From NCBI GenBank assembly GCA_016789785.1, contig JAEUQE010000301.1, positions 1 through 8,699 of the forward strand: 8,699 nt of DNA, written 5' to 3'. This stretch comes from Bryobacterales bacterium (GTDB lineage: Bacteria > Acidobacteriota > Terriglobia > Bryobacterales > Bryobacteraceae). The notes under the pieces were generated by a model, which worked only from the letters and a program-made list of their open reading frames with translations, was not told where the DNA came from and did no database searches. The translations under genes were made by a program, and so were the position numbers. Of the stretch, positions 1 through 7,244 are shown piece after piece. Numbering within the stretch: position 1 is the first letter of the stretch; each line of letters begins with the position of its first letter.

Positions 1-2850
1 GTAGGTATCGGAATCGGTGAGCAGTTTTGAGAGCACATAGCTCCACTGGAACGTCATGTCGCGCGAGAAGCGGCGGTCCGCACGAACGATCAGCGCGTGA
101 TAGGTGGAGTGCCCGCTCTTATCTCCGTTCTGCACGCCGGTGACGATATTCTGAAACTGCGGGTAGGGCCGCAGCGCCTGATTCACCGTGCGCAAACGTT
201 GATTCGGGAAACTCGGATAGGGCGAGCGAATGCCCGCGCTCTGTGCTGCCGCGGAGTTGATGTCGGCACGAAGGATGTTGAGAGCCTGCGTGGTTCCGAA
301 ACGCGACACCAGATCGTTGAAGATCCCGGTGGGCACCTGATTGAAGTTCAGCAGACCAGTCTGCAGGCGGTTCCCGATGCTGGCGTTGTAGCCGACTTCG
401 AGCACCGTGTTCGAAGCCATCTGGCGTTGCATGGTGAAGGTCCAGAAGAGATTCTCGGGTGCGCGCGTGGCTTCTTGACCCTGCCACCAGTCGACGTTGT
501 TGCCGTTGGAAAAGGCAGGATCAATCGAAGGCGGCAGGATGTAGGCAGGCAGACCCTGATCCATGCGGAAGGTTGGTTGCACGCCTTGCGTTGCGTTCTC
601 GAAAACATACTGGCCGATGAAGCCGGCAAAGTGTCCGCTCCCTTGCACCGCCGTCACGCGGCCGAAGGATCTTCCGAATCCGCCGCGAACCGTGGTCTTG
701 TTATCAGGCGTGTATGCGAAGCCGAAGCGCGGGCCGAAGCCTTTGTACCAACCGGGCACGAGACTCCGGCGATTCTCGCGGCCAGGACCAAAGCCGGCAA
801 ACCACAGCGCTCCGGGGCGGCCATCGGCGCCTGGGTTGGGGCGGTCCGGATTGAAGTCGCTGTATTCGTCGTTCTTGTTGGTGGGCGGCTGCGTGAAGTC
901 GTAACGAAGACCGATGTTGATGGTGAGCTTGCGCGTGATGCGCCAGTCATCCTGCGCGTAAAAGCCGAAGTAGGGGAAGCGTTGCGTTACCGCGCGAATC
1001 GTCTCCGTACGCCCGAGGAACGCATCGCCGAGCAGGAACGATGCGAAGCCGTTGCCGCCGCTCGCGGGGAACGCTGTCTGGCCAGGGATGGAAGTGCCGA
1101 GATAGCTGAAGTCGGCGCGGCCCGCGATGTCCTGCTGGCCGAAGCCATCGGCGTTCTGATCCTGATACTGGAAGCCGAACTTCATGGTGTGCTTGCCGCG
1201 GATGTAGCTCAGGTCGTTCTTGATGCCCCAGCCGGGTTGGCGAGTGCCGTTGTAGCTCACCGCGCCCCAGGAGGTGAAGTCGCTCATGTTGATGGTGGGG
1301 AAGTTCTGATTGCAGTCGACCACGTTAGCGATGCAGACCTTGTCCTTCCAGTTCTTATCCACGTTGGCGGAGAAGCTGTTCTTGGTGAATCCGTTCTTGG
1401 CGAACGAGAAGTGGTTGACCATCGACGAGGAGACGGTCCAGTCATGCGAGAAGCGGCCGGCCTCGGTGTCCCAGGCTTGAATCTGGCCATTCCACAGCGG
1501 CTCGGGCAAGCCGGGAGGGCCTTGTGGCCCTGGTTTGTTGCGGAACGACGTGGCGTTCCACAGAAAGCTGGCGCGGTGCTTCGAGTTGAAGACATGATCG
1601 CCGCGCGCACTCCATTTGTCGGTGGGCTGGATCATCGTGCCGCCGGTGACGATGTAGTTGCGGCGCACATAGTCGCTGCTGCCGGGCGCGAACCCGCGAT
1701 TGGGCTGCACGCTCTGCCCGAATTGCGCGATGGCTTGCGAGGTGCGGGAGAAGCGGCTGACGGGGATCTGGTTGTTGGGGAACATGTCGCGGACGAAGCC
1801 GCTGCCCGCGGGGTTGGGACGCGTGGTGCCGGGGTCGTAGACCGGAATGGCGCGGCCGTTGGGGTCCACCCAGTTGCGGAAGTCGCCACGATACATCTCG
1901 GGAGTGGGCACGCTGAGGATCGTGTTGTTCGCTCCCACGCGATTACGAAAACCTTCGTAGGATACGAAGAAGAAGGTCTTGTTCTTGCCGTTGTAGACCT
2001 TCGGCACGTAGAGCGGGCCCGATACGGTGAAGCCGAAATCGTTCTGACGGTAGATGCTGCGCCGGGTGGCGAAGAAGCCACGTGAGTCGAAGACGTCGTT
2101 GCGCAGGAAGTCGTAGGCGGAACCGTGGAAGGAATTCGTGCCGGACTTGGAGGCGAACGTCATCACGCCGCCGCTGGCCTGGCCGTACTCCGCTTTGAAG
2201 CCGTTGGTGTCGACGGTGAACTCGGTGAGCGCTTCGACGGAAGGTGTGTTCAACGCGGCTTCGGCGGTATCGCCGGAGCGGTTCGTGCCGACGCTGTGCC
2301 CATCGAGCGTTGCGTCCCACGCCGCGGCCTGGCCGCCGCCAATCGAAAGTTGCTGGCCGTCGCCGCGAGCTTCGGGCACCACGGCGACCAGATTGAACGG
2401 GCTGCGCATGGAACCTGCGACAACGAGCGGCAACTCGTCCACCATGCGTGTTTCCACTTGCGTCGATACTTTGGCGTTGTCGGTCTGCACGGTGACGGCG
2501 GAAGCGGAGACTTCCACTTGTTCGGAGACCTGGCCGATCTGCAGTTGGACATCGACGCGCGCGGTGGCGCCGGCCGCAACCACCAAGCTTGGCTGAATGA
2601 ATCGCTTGAAGCCTGTAGCGCCTGCTTCAATGCGATAGACGCCCGGTAGCAAGTTCGGCGCGCTGTATTCGCCGGTGGCCGTAGCGACGGCCTTGATCAC
2701 GTTGTTGGTCTCACGATGGATGATGGAGACCTCGGCGGCAGGAACGGCGGCACCTGTTTGATCGGTGACCAGACCGGAAATCGAACCGCGTTCGCTCTGC
2801 GCGAATGCGGAAACACAGACCACAAGCAGCAGACCCAGCTTACGTAGCAT
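1..2850 (-). CDS. Oar-like TonB-dependent receptor with N-terminal carboxypeptidase-regulatory domain (3' end outside window)
   Basis: This is a large outer-membrane beta-barrel receptor of the acidobacterial Oar-like class, expected to import or bind a bulky ligand using TonB energy; the ligand cannot be read from the sequence. I translated the frame by hand: 950 codons are open from the ATG at 2850 to the left edge with no stop, so the last strands of the barrel are missing. Residues 1-17 form a signal peptide (MLRKLGLLLVVCVSAFA). Residues 20-105 are a carboxypeptidase-regulatory-like (Ig-fold) domain with the family pattern GxVTDxTGAxVPxAxV. A plug region follows, and residues 221-252 carry the hallmark EYGQASGG...SKSGTNSFHGSAYDFLRND. 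Further on, YAQDDWRITRKLTINIGLRYD is a typical barrel-strand signature. The start is supported by AAGGGGAG eight bases upstream. Members usually exceed 1,000 residues. The family is sure; the substrate is unknown. Confidence 0.95.
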   Translation of the reverse strand, partial: MLRKLGLLLVVCVSAFAQSERGSISGLVTDQTGAAVPAAEVSIIHRETNNVIKAVATATGEYSAPNLLPGVYRIEAGATGFKRFIQPSLVVAAGATARVDVQLQIGQVSEQVEVSASAVTVQTDNAKVSTQVETRMVDELPLVVAGSMRSPFNLVAVVPEARGDGQQLSIGGGQAAAWDATLDGHSVGTNRSGDTAEAALNTPSVEALTEFTVDTNGFKAEYGQASGGVMTFASKSGTNSFHGSAYDFLRNDVFDSRGFFATRRSIYRQNDFGFTVSGPLYVPKVYNGKNKTFFFVSYEGFRNRVGANNTILSVPTPEMYRGDFRNWVDPNGRAIPVYDPGTTRPNPAGSGFVRDMFPNNQIPVSRFSRTSQAIAQFGQSVQPNRGFAPGSSDYVRRNYIVTGGTMIQPTDKWSARGDHVFNSKHRASFLWNATSFRNKPGPQGPPGLPEPLWNGQIQAWDTEAGRFSHDWTVSSSMVNHFSFAKNGFTKNSFSANVDKNWKDKVCIANVVDCNQNFPTINMSDFTSWGAVSYNGTRQPGWGIKNDLSYIRGKHTMKFGFQYQDQNADGFGQQDIAGRADFSYLGTSIPGQTAFPASGGNGFASFLLGDAFLGRTETIRAVTQRFPYFGFYAQDDWRITRKLTINIGLRYDFTQPPTNKNDEYSDFNPDRPNPGADGRPGALWFAGFGPGRENRRSLVPGWYKGFGPRFGFAYTPDNKTTVRGGFGRSFGRVTAVQGSGHFAGFIGQYVFENATQGVQPTFRMDQGLPAYILPPSIDPAFSNGNNVDWWQGQEATRAPENLFWTFTMQRQMASNTVLEVGYNASIGNRLQTGLLNFNQVPTGIFNDLVSRFGTTQALNILRADINSAAAQSAGIRSPYPSFPNQRLRTVNQALRPYPQFQNIVTGVQNGDKSGHSTYHALIVRADRRFSRDMTFQWSYVLSKLLTDSDTY

Positions 2851-2882
2851 TGTCTCGGCTCCCCTTCTGTAGAAGTGAGTTA

Positions 2883-2912
2883 GATATATCAGAGTTTTCG
2901 GCGCGAATGCAA
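2883..2912 (-). promoter_or_regulatory. Candidate sigma-70-like promoter for the receptor gene
   Basis: On the minus strand TTGCAT (2907-2912) and TATATC (2883-2888) are separated by 18 bases. Transcription would start near 2876, giving a leader of about 26 bases that includes the AAGGGGAG ribosome site. This AT-rich patch stands out in GC-rich surroundings. It is a pattern match only. Confidence 0.4.
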
Positions 2913-2935
2913 CGCGGGTCCGCCGGTGGCAAGCT

Positions 2936-3070
2936 TTAGCGGAGAACCCAGATGGGTGCCTCGGCGCCGTCGCAATGGAGCGTGGATCGCCGGGTTGCGT
3001 CGGCAGGCAGACGGACAATCACCTGGTAGACGCCGGCGATCCGCGGCGCGAGTCCAGCGAGGGCCGGGAA
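2936..3070 (-). pseudogene. Orphan C-terminal fragment resembling the Solibacter domain TIGR03437 (Soli_cterm)
   Basis: About 44 codons ending in TAA at 2936 read FPALAGLAPRIAGVYQVIVR, then LPADATRR..., and end in APIWVLR. This matches from memory the end of the TIGR03437 domain, whose members end in a pattern like AGLAPGFxGLYQVNVxVPAG followed by a short beta-hairpin and a terminal VxVR-type strand. Intact family members are large exported proteins of Solibacter-type acidobacteria that carry this domain at the extreme C-terminus. Here nothing upstream in any minus frame supplies the rest of such a protein; instead the broken hicA gene ends 14 bases before it. I infer the tail of a gene whose body was lost, perhaps when the toxin-antitoxin pair arrived. 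The resemblance has not been tested by a profile search. Confidence 0.5.
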
Positions 3071-3084
3071 ACAACGGCGCCGGT

Positions 3085-3305
3085 TCACAACAGTTCGCGG
3101 AGTAGCTCTGGAGTGATTCCCGCCAATCGAAGGATGGAACGCAACGTTCCGCGATCGAGTGTCCGGTGGTCCGGCACAACCACTTGGCAAAACGGACTAT
3201 CGCGCCGCGGTACGCTGTGGCTGCAACCTGACGAACAACACGGAATCCGGCTTGTTCCAGGGCGCGAACACAAGCCCTTCCGGAGATCACGGGAAGGTGC
3301 GTCAC
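3085..3305 (-). pseudogene. hicA: HicA-type toxin gene (mRNA interferase) with a one-base frameshift
   Basis: HicA toxins are small double-stranded-RNA-binding-fold ribonucleases that cleave mRNA using one conserved histidine. The N-terminal half is in one frame: a GTG start at 3305, then THLPVISGRACVRALEQAGF and RVVRQ. The C-terminal half is in another: GCSHSVPRRDSPF, then CQVVVPDHRTLDRGTLRSIL and RLAGITPELLRELL, ending in TGA at 3085. The halves meet near 3224-3232, just before the catalytic motif (SH here; GSH is usual). The span of 221 bases is one short of a 74-codon gene, so a single missing base, perhaps in the GG of CAGGTTGC, explains the break. The GTG start overlaps the hicB stop as GTGA, the usual coupled arrangement. 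It could be true inactivation or a sequencing or assembly error. The Cys in place of Gly before SH is also unusual. Confidence 0.8.
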
Positions 3306-3508
3306 ACGGTAACGAGGCGGGCGTCGAAATGCTCTTCTGGGACCGGCAGGTTGTCGGCTTCCAAGGCGCCAGTGTAGGCCTGAACGGCTTCCTTGATTCC
3401 AGCCAAAGCAGCATCCTGAGTCTCGCCTTGAGTGATGCAGCCCGGCAGGCTGGGACACTCGGCGATCCAGAAACCGTCCTCTCCGCGATAGATAAGAACC
3501 TGCCGCAT
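3302..3508 (-). CDS. hicB: HicB-family antitoxin
   Basis: This 68-residue protein has the compact HicB antitoxin fold, a partially degraded RNase-H-like domain that binds and blocks HicA. The family pattern is clear: an N-terminal strand MRQVLIYRGEDGFWIAECP, the SLPGCITQGET turn, and the helix DAALAGIKEAVQAYTGALE. The C-terminal segment is short (LPVPEE...ARLVTV) and I see no separate DNA-binding domain, so autoregulation by this protein alone is doubtful. I chose the ATG at 3508 because family similarity begins there; upstream in-frame codons (to 3601) are Arg/Ala/Pro-rich and unlike the family. No good Shine-Dalgarno precedes it, but CATAAT at 3515-3520 would place the transcript start at or near the ATG, so leaderless translation is possible. 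The partner hicA follows with a 4-base overlap but is frameshifted. Confidence 0.88.
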   Translation of the reverse strand: MRQVLIYRGEDGFWIAECPSLPGCITQGETQDAALAGIKEAVQAYTGALEADNLPVPEEHFDARLVTV

Positions 3509-3712
3509 AGGTTCATTATGTCCGATTCCGCGCGCGAGAGGCAGAGCGCTCACGTGCCGCGTGGCCTGACGGCCGGGAAGCGGCGCAGCGGCGCCACCCA
3601 CTTTGGGTAGCGAGCCCGAGTGCGTGCTTTCTGCCGCCCATGTTTCTGCGTCTGTGCCCGATGCTGGATTGTAGGATGATGAGAAGTTCCAAGTTCTTTA
3701 CGAGGTGCACTC

Positions 3713-5188
3713 ATGCTTCGATATCTCGCCATTGCGATGCTGGCGATGGGCCTCCACGCGCAGACGCGCTATCAGTCCAATTGGGAGTCGATTGACAAGC
3801 GGCCAACTCCCCAATGGTTCAGCGACGCGAAGTTCGGCATCTTCATTCACTGGGGCGTCTACGCCGTGCCGGGCTACGCTCCGCCGAATGCGAAGGGTGG
3901 CGATGCCTACGCCGAATGGTACTGGAACCACTTGAAGCGGGGCCCGCTGCACAAGGGCGCGCCCAATGAGACATGGAACTTCCACAAGCGTGTCTACGGC
4001 GAAAACTTCGACTATGCGCAGTTTGCGCCGATGTTCAAAGCGGAGTTGTACGATCCCGATCATTGGGCCGATGTGTTTCGCGCATCGGGCGCACGCTACG
4101 TCGTGCTGACCTCCAAACATCATGAGGGTTTTGCGTTGTGGCCGAGCGCGCATGCCTCGAAGACGTGGAACCGTCCGTGGAATGCCGTCGAGACCGGGCC
4201 GAAGCGCGATGTGCTCGGAGACCTGACAAATGCAGTGCGCGCGAAGGGTCTCAAAATGGGTTACTACTTCTCGCTGTACGAATGGTACAACCCGCTCTGG
4301 CTTCAGGACCGCAAGCGCTACGCTCGCGAACATATGCGGCCGCAGTTTGAGGATCTTGTCACGCGATACAACCCCTCCATCATCTTCTCCGATGGCGAGT
4401 GGGACATGCCGAGCGCGGATTGGAACAGCGCGGACATGATGGCATGGCTGTTCAACGAATCCGCGGTGAAGGATGAGGTGGTGATCAACGATCGTTGGGG
4501 CAAGGAGACGCGCCACAAGCACGGCGGTTACTACACGACGGAGTACACGGCCGGTCTCGAAGGCAGCAATCATCCCTGGGAAGAGAGTCGCGGCATGGGC
4601 CGGTCGTACGGCTACAACCGTGTGGAACGCGTGGCGGACTATCGAACCGAACAGGAACTGATTCTGATGCTGGTGGATCTTGTGAGCCGCGGGGGCAATC
4701 TGCTGCTCGACATTGGGCCGACGGCCGATGGGCGCATCCCCGTGATCATGGAAGAACGTCTGCGGCAGATCGGCAAGTGGCTTGGCACGAACGGCGATGC
4801 GGTCTATGGCACCACGCCCTGGGTGCGCACGCGGCAATGGAGTACGGGCGAACCACCGAAGCTCGAAACCGGCGAGTTCATGACGCGCTACGAAGTCACG
4901 GACTTCATTGAGGCAAGGAAACCTGGTCAGGCGGTGATTGAAGCGTTCTTCACAAAGAAGGGCGAAAATGTTTTTGCCATCGTGCCGGGATGGCCGGGTG
5001 CGAGCCTGAGGCTGCGCAATGTGTCGGCGCCCGAGACGATGCAGGTCACCATGGCGGGACACGCCGCGGTATTGCAGTGGAAAGCGTCAGGCAACGACGT
5101 TGTCATCGACATGCCCGCGGCGCCGGGGTCAGCCTCGAAGGCACAGCATGCCTGCGTGCTGCGTCTGCCGGGTCTGCAGGCCCGCTGA
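3713..5188 (+). CDS. Secreted alpha-L-fucosidase, glycoside hydrolase family 29
   Basis: This enzyme removes terminal alpha-L-fucose from glycans by a retaining mechanism. The 491-residue protein begins with a signal peptide (MLRYLAIAMLAMGLHAQ), so it acts in the periplasm or outside the cell. The GH29 TIM barrel spans roughly residues 25-365. FGIFIHWG at 41-48 carries the conserved His46-Trp47, and SKHHEGF at 134-140 carries the His pair that binds fucose. IIFSDGEW at 223-230 contains Asp227, the expected nucleophile. HPWEESRGMGRSYGYNR at 287-303 and NLLLDIGPTADGRIP at 329-343 are further family blocks. Residues 380-491 form the C-terminal beta-sandwich. The length is normal for the family. 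GAGG seven bases before the ATG at 3713 supports the start. It is the only intact plus-strand gene here, divergent from hicB and convergent with the helical-repeat gene at 5315. Part of it is duplicated as a relic at 7245. The natural substrate is unknown. Confidence 0.96.
   Translation: MLRYLAIAMLAMGLHAQTRYQSNWESIDKRPTPQWFSDAKFGIFIHWGVYAVPGYAPPNAKGGDAYAEWYWNHLKRGPLHKGAPNETWNFHKRVYGENFDYAQFAPMFKAELYDPDHWADVFRASGARYVVLTSKHHEGFALWPSAHASKTWNRPWNAVETGPKRDVLGDLTNAVRAKGLKMGYYFSLYEWYNPLWLQDRKRYAREHMRPQFEDLVTRYNPSIIFSDGEWDMPSADWNSADMMAWLFNESAVKDEVVINDRWGKETRHKHGGYYTTEYTAGLEGSNHPWEESRGMGRSYGYNRVERVADYRTEQELILMLVDLVSRGGNLLLDIGPTADGRIPVIMEERLRQIGKWLGTNGDAVYGTTPWVRTRQWSTGEPPKLETGEFMTRYEVTDFIEARKPGQAVIEAFFTKKGENVFAIVPGWPGASLRLRNVSAPETMQVTMAGHAAVLQWKASGNDVVIDMPAAPGSASKAQHACVLRLPGLQAR
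4331..4411 (+). repeat. Fucosidase segment matched by the relic at 7245-7326 (first block)
   Basis: This block encodes HMRPQFEDLV to the nucleophile motif FSDGEWDMP. By hand alignment it matches 7245-7326 at roughly 85% over aligned positions. The relic has one extra in-frame triplet (TTG) after GGATCTTG. The match stops within GGGACATGCCG (4401-4411). Confidence 0.85.
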
Positions 5189-5203
5189 GGACTGCGCGCA
5201 TCG
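5056..5203 (+). repeat. Fucosidase 3' end matched by the relic at 7317-7461 (second block)
   Basis: This block runs from GGGACACGCCG through the stop codon and about 15 bases beyond. By hand alignment it matches the relic at about 92% up to the stop, with a one-base gap in the relic near 7350. It is clearly more similar than the first block. Confidence 0.88.
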
Positions 5204-5314
5204 TCAAAGCACCCACTTTTTCGCGCTCGTGTTCCAACACTGGCAGCGTCGCTGGGTCGCGCCAGCCAATGGCATCCAGGGCAAGACTGGTTGTGGCCAA
5301 GTAGTCCACCTTCG

Positions 5315-5968
5315 TCATTCGCTTTGTGCAAGTTCTGGCTTCAGCCGGCGGATCTCCTTCTCGATGGCCACACGAACGGCAGGATACCTGTTTCGGTCCT
5401 TCCACAACTCCGTGACCGGATCATCGCCGTCTCGAGCACGTACGAAGTAGTGCAGGGCGCCCAACGCAGCCATGGCGAACGGATCATCGGGGCGCTCCGC
5501 TTGGCGAAGTAAATCGAGGATCCGCGGCCAGCCGGCGTAAGAACCGTTCAGAGCAAGGATGGATGCCATTTCAATTGCAGCAGCGTCCCTGGCCGGCTCA
5601 CGGATTCTGTCTTCTGCACCGCGCATCCACTCCAGATCGCCAAGTTGGCATAGCGCGCTACTGGCAAAATAGGCCACGTGAAGGCGCGCCTTGCGCGAAG
5701 CCAGACGCAACGCCAGAACACTCTGTTCCGTCTTGGGCAAATGACCCAGAGCGTATGCTGAGACTGCTGCGCGCCGGTGAGCATTGGTGGACAGCTCGCG
5801 TATGAGGGTCATTTCATCGCGTTCGGCGTTCCGAAGGGCATCGACTTCGCGCAAACGAGCGAAGAGTTCGCTGTTGTTAGCTTCACCTAGCGGCCTGCAA
5901 GGGCGAGCCTTCTCAGTTTGCCCCTGGGCAAACGACGTCAGCAGAAAAACAGACAGAATCAGTTTCAT
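5315..5968 (-). CDS. Exported HEAT-like helical-repeat protein, paralogue 1
   Basis: I do not recognise a named family for this 217-residue protein. A signal peptide (MKLILSVFLLTSFAQG) indicates export to the periplasm. The rest is almost entirely amphipathic helix pairs of HEAT/PBS-lyase type, such as RRAAVSAYALGHLPKTEQSV at 65-84, HVAYFASSALCQLGD at 97-111, and the block with NGSYAGWPRILDLL at 141-154. Proteins of this kind are usually binding scaffolds; no catalytic residues are visible. The start at 5968 is well supported: AAGGAG lies six bases upstream. It converges with the fucosidase, 126 bases separating the two stops, and lies 266 bases downstream of its paralogue at 6235. The two share the pattern NGxYxGWxxIL starting at the same residue number (141) and an L-x-L-C-x-LG helix. 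A 71-codon frame starts over its stop codon as ATGA (see findings). Confidence 0.75.
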   Translation of the reverse strand: MKLILSVFLLTSFAQGQTEKARPCRPLGEANNSELFARLREVDALRNAERDEMTLIRELSTNAHRRAAVSAYALGHLPKTEQSVLALRLASRKARLHVAYFASSALCQLGDLEWMRGAEDRIREPARDAAAIEMASILALNGSYAGWPRILDLLRQAERPDDPFAMAALGALHYFVRARDGDDPVTELWKDRNRYPAVRVAIEKEIRRLKPELAQSE

Positions 5969-6234
5969 TGCATACTCCTTGCTACCAACGAGAGGTAAAT
6001 CTTTTCATAGGCCAGGTTCGAAAAAGCTGTGGCCCGAGCCTCGCAACCGCGCTCGGATTGCGTAGGAAGGAAGACTGGTACAGCCGTGTCGACGCAGGAC
6101 ACCCGGCGGTCTTATTTACGACGGCCACCATTTCCCACCTGGAAGGCCCGCAATACCGCGCGTGTAGAACCCAATCCAAGCCAAGCAGCGCAGGGGGAAG
6201 AGCGAGGGCCGTCTGCAACGGCACCGCTCGAAAC

Positions 6235-6867
6235 TTACTTGCTCTTTGGAATGTACTGCTGTATCCGCTCTCGCCGAGTTTTCTCCGAAGCTGGTATTTT
6301 CTCCAGTACTTCCCTATAAATAGAGTTACCCCGGCCCATCTTCCTAAAGTTACCCAGGCACTGCAGGGCTTCATAAAACTCTGCGGATCTGGTGTCACTT
6401 TTCGAAAGCGTATTGAGAATATGTGCCCAGCCGTCATAGACGCCATTGGTGGCAAGAAGTCCAGCTAATCTCGCCCCTGCGACCCGCGCTGCTGGACGCT
6501 GATCACGAATAAAAGATCTCATCTTCCTGACTCCTTCCGAAGTCAGGTCATTAATTCCTAACCTACATAAGGCTTCCAATGCGATGAATTCCAGCACTGG
6601 ATCATTGTCATCGCGAACCGCCTTGCGCAATGAAATCACTGAGTTCTCGTCAGGTCCTAAGAATCCCAGCAAATAAGCCGCGAGAACAGAAACAGCCGTC
6701 CGGCTCTCGACGTAGTTCCGGAGCGCAACCGGATCATAGGCATCCGCCCCAAACATGACGCTAGCAACGTGGTTGGGCTCCCTCAGCGCGCGGTTCCCTA
6801 GATCACATGTGCCACCACCTAGCAGCCCGCCTGCTCCCACCATTCCGGCCAATAACATCCGCCACAT
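6235..6867 (-). CDS. HEAT-like helical-repeat protein, paralogue 2, probably exported
   Basis: This 210-residue protein is a diverged paralogue of the gene at 5315. Shared features are AVSVLAAYLLGFLGPDENSV near residues 58-77, LEALCRLG near 97-104, and NGVYDGWAHILNTL at 141-154, in the same order and with the same spacing near the middle. An open frame extends back to 6996, but I prefer the ATG at 6867: the next residues, MWRMLLAGMVGAGGLLGGG, form a hydrophobic export segment, and a promoter-like pair ends just upstream. A weak AGAAAAG precedes the ATG. Cys21 follows the hydrophobic stretch, so a lipoprotein is conceivable, though GGT before Cys is not a standard lipobox. Base composition appears more AT-rich than the neighbours. 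Its role is unknown; a protein-binding scaffold is the reasonable inference from the repeats. Confidence 0.68.
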   Translation of the reverse strand: MWRMLLAGMVGAGGLLGGGTCDLGNRALREPNHVASVMFGADAYDPVALRNYVESRTAVSVLAAYLLGFLGPDENSVISLRKAVRDDNDPVLEFIALEALCRLGINDLTSEGVRKMRSFIRDQRPAARVAGARLAGLLATNGVYDGWAHILNTLSKSDTRSAEFYEALQCLGNFRKMGRGNSIYREVLEKIPASEKTRRERIQQYIPKSK

Positions 6868-6890
6868 AATCTTTTCTACGCGTCGAGGAC

Positions 6891-6919
6891 AGTATGGATC
6901 TACTGCTCCACGATTGCAA
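6891..6919 (-). promoter_or_regulatory. Candidate promoter for helical-repeat paralogue 2
   Basis: On the minus strand TTGCAA (6914-6919) and CATACT (6891-6896) are exactly 17 bases apart. The predicted transcript start near 6884 leaves a leader of about 17 bases before the chosen ATG at 6867, which also argues against the longer frame beginning at 6996. Confidence 0.4.
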
Positions 6920-7244
6920 GAATGAAATCGCAAAACGTGAGGAGACCTGGCGCCCCTCGTTCTATCGATTCGAGGCTGGGCTCTTCGCGGTGGCAACGCT
7001 CGCAGGAAAGAATCCGCCTGCGGCGGGCAATCTCCCTGGATGTATTGTCGTCGAGCCTCTTGCGGCCGTCCTTAATTTTCCACGGAAGGACACTACGTCA
7101 TCCTGGAGGCCCAGATTCTCAGTGAACAGGCCACGAAGCACACCCGCGATCCTGGAACCCGAACGGCGGCTGAGCAAGCGACAGAATCGTCGGCCACTGC
7201 CGCGCTCTTCGGCGCTCAAGAGGGGTTGAACCCTCCCGCTCAAG
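6920..7244. other. Intergenic stretch without a confident gene
   Basis: No frame here has a credible start, ribosome site and recognisable product together. On the minus strand two adjoining frames look more protein-like than chance: one reads GLFTENLGLQDDVVSFRGK, the next reads KDGRKRLDDNTSREIARRRR then ILSCERCHREEPSLESIE, ending at a TAG at 6900-6902. CERCH (6990-7004) fits the CxxCH haem-attachment pattern. I could not assign either piece; they may be a decayed gene. Confidence 0.3.

Noticed and set aside
97..2085. A 662-codon open frame on the plus strand
   Set aside because: It is antisense to the receptor gene, whose translation shows clear family motifs throughout. The plus-strand product is low-complexity Ala/Val/Gly/Arg-rich with no recognisable domain, as expected for a mirror frame in GC-rich coding DNA.
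2889..3458. A 189-codon minus frame covering the start of hicA
   Set aside because: Only the stretch after the hicA GTG start up to the frameshift resembles a protein family. The rest runs out of frame through the hicA C-terminus and the TIGR03437-like tail.
3698..5062. A 454-codon open frame on the minus strand
   Set aside because: It is antisense to the fucosidase, whose GH29 motifs are unambiguous. The minus-strand product is rich in His, Arg and Pro and matches nothing I recognise.
5189..5314. Rho-independent terminator between the convergent fucosidase and repeat-protein genes
   Set aside because: There is a short T run after CCCAC near 5215, but I could not find a convincing GC-rich hairpin next to it on either strand.
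6868..6996. N-terminal extension of helical-repeat paralogue 2
   Set aside because: The extra 43 residues are Arg/Pro-rich, precede a good export signal, and would cover the candidate promoter at 6891-6919.
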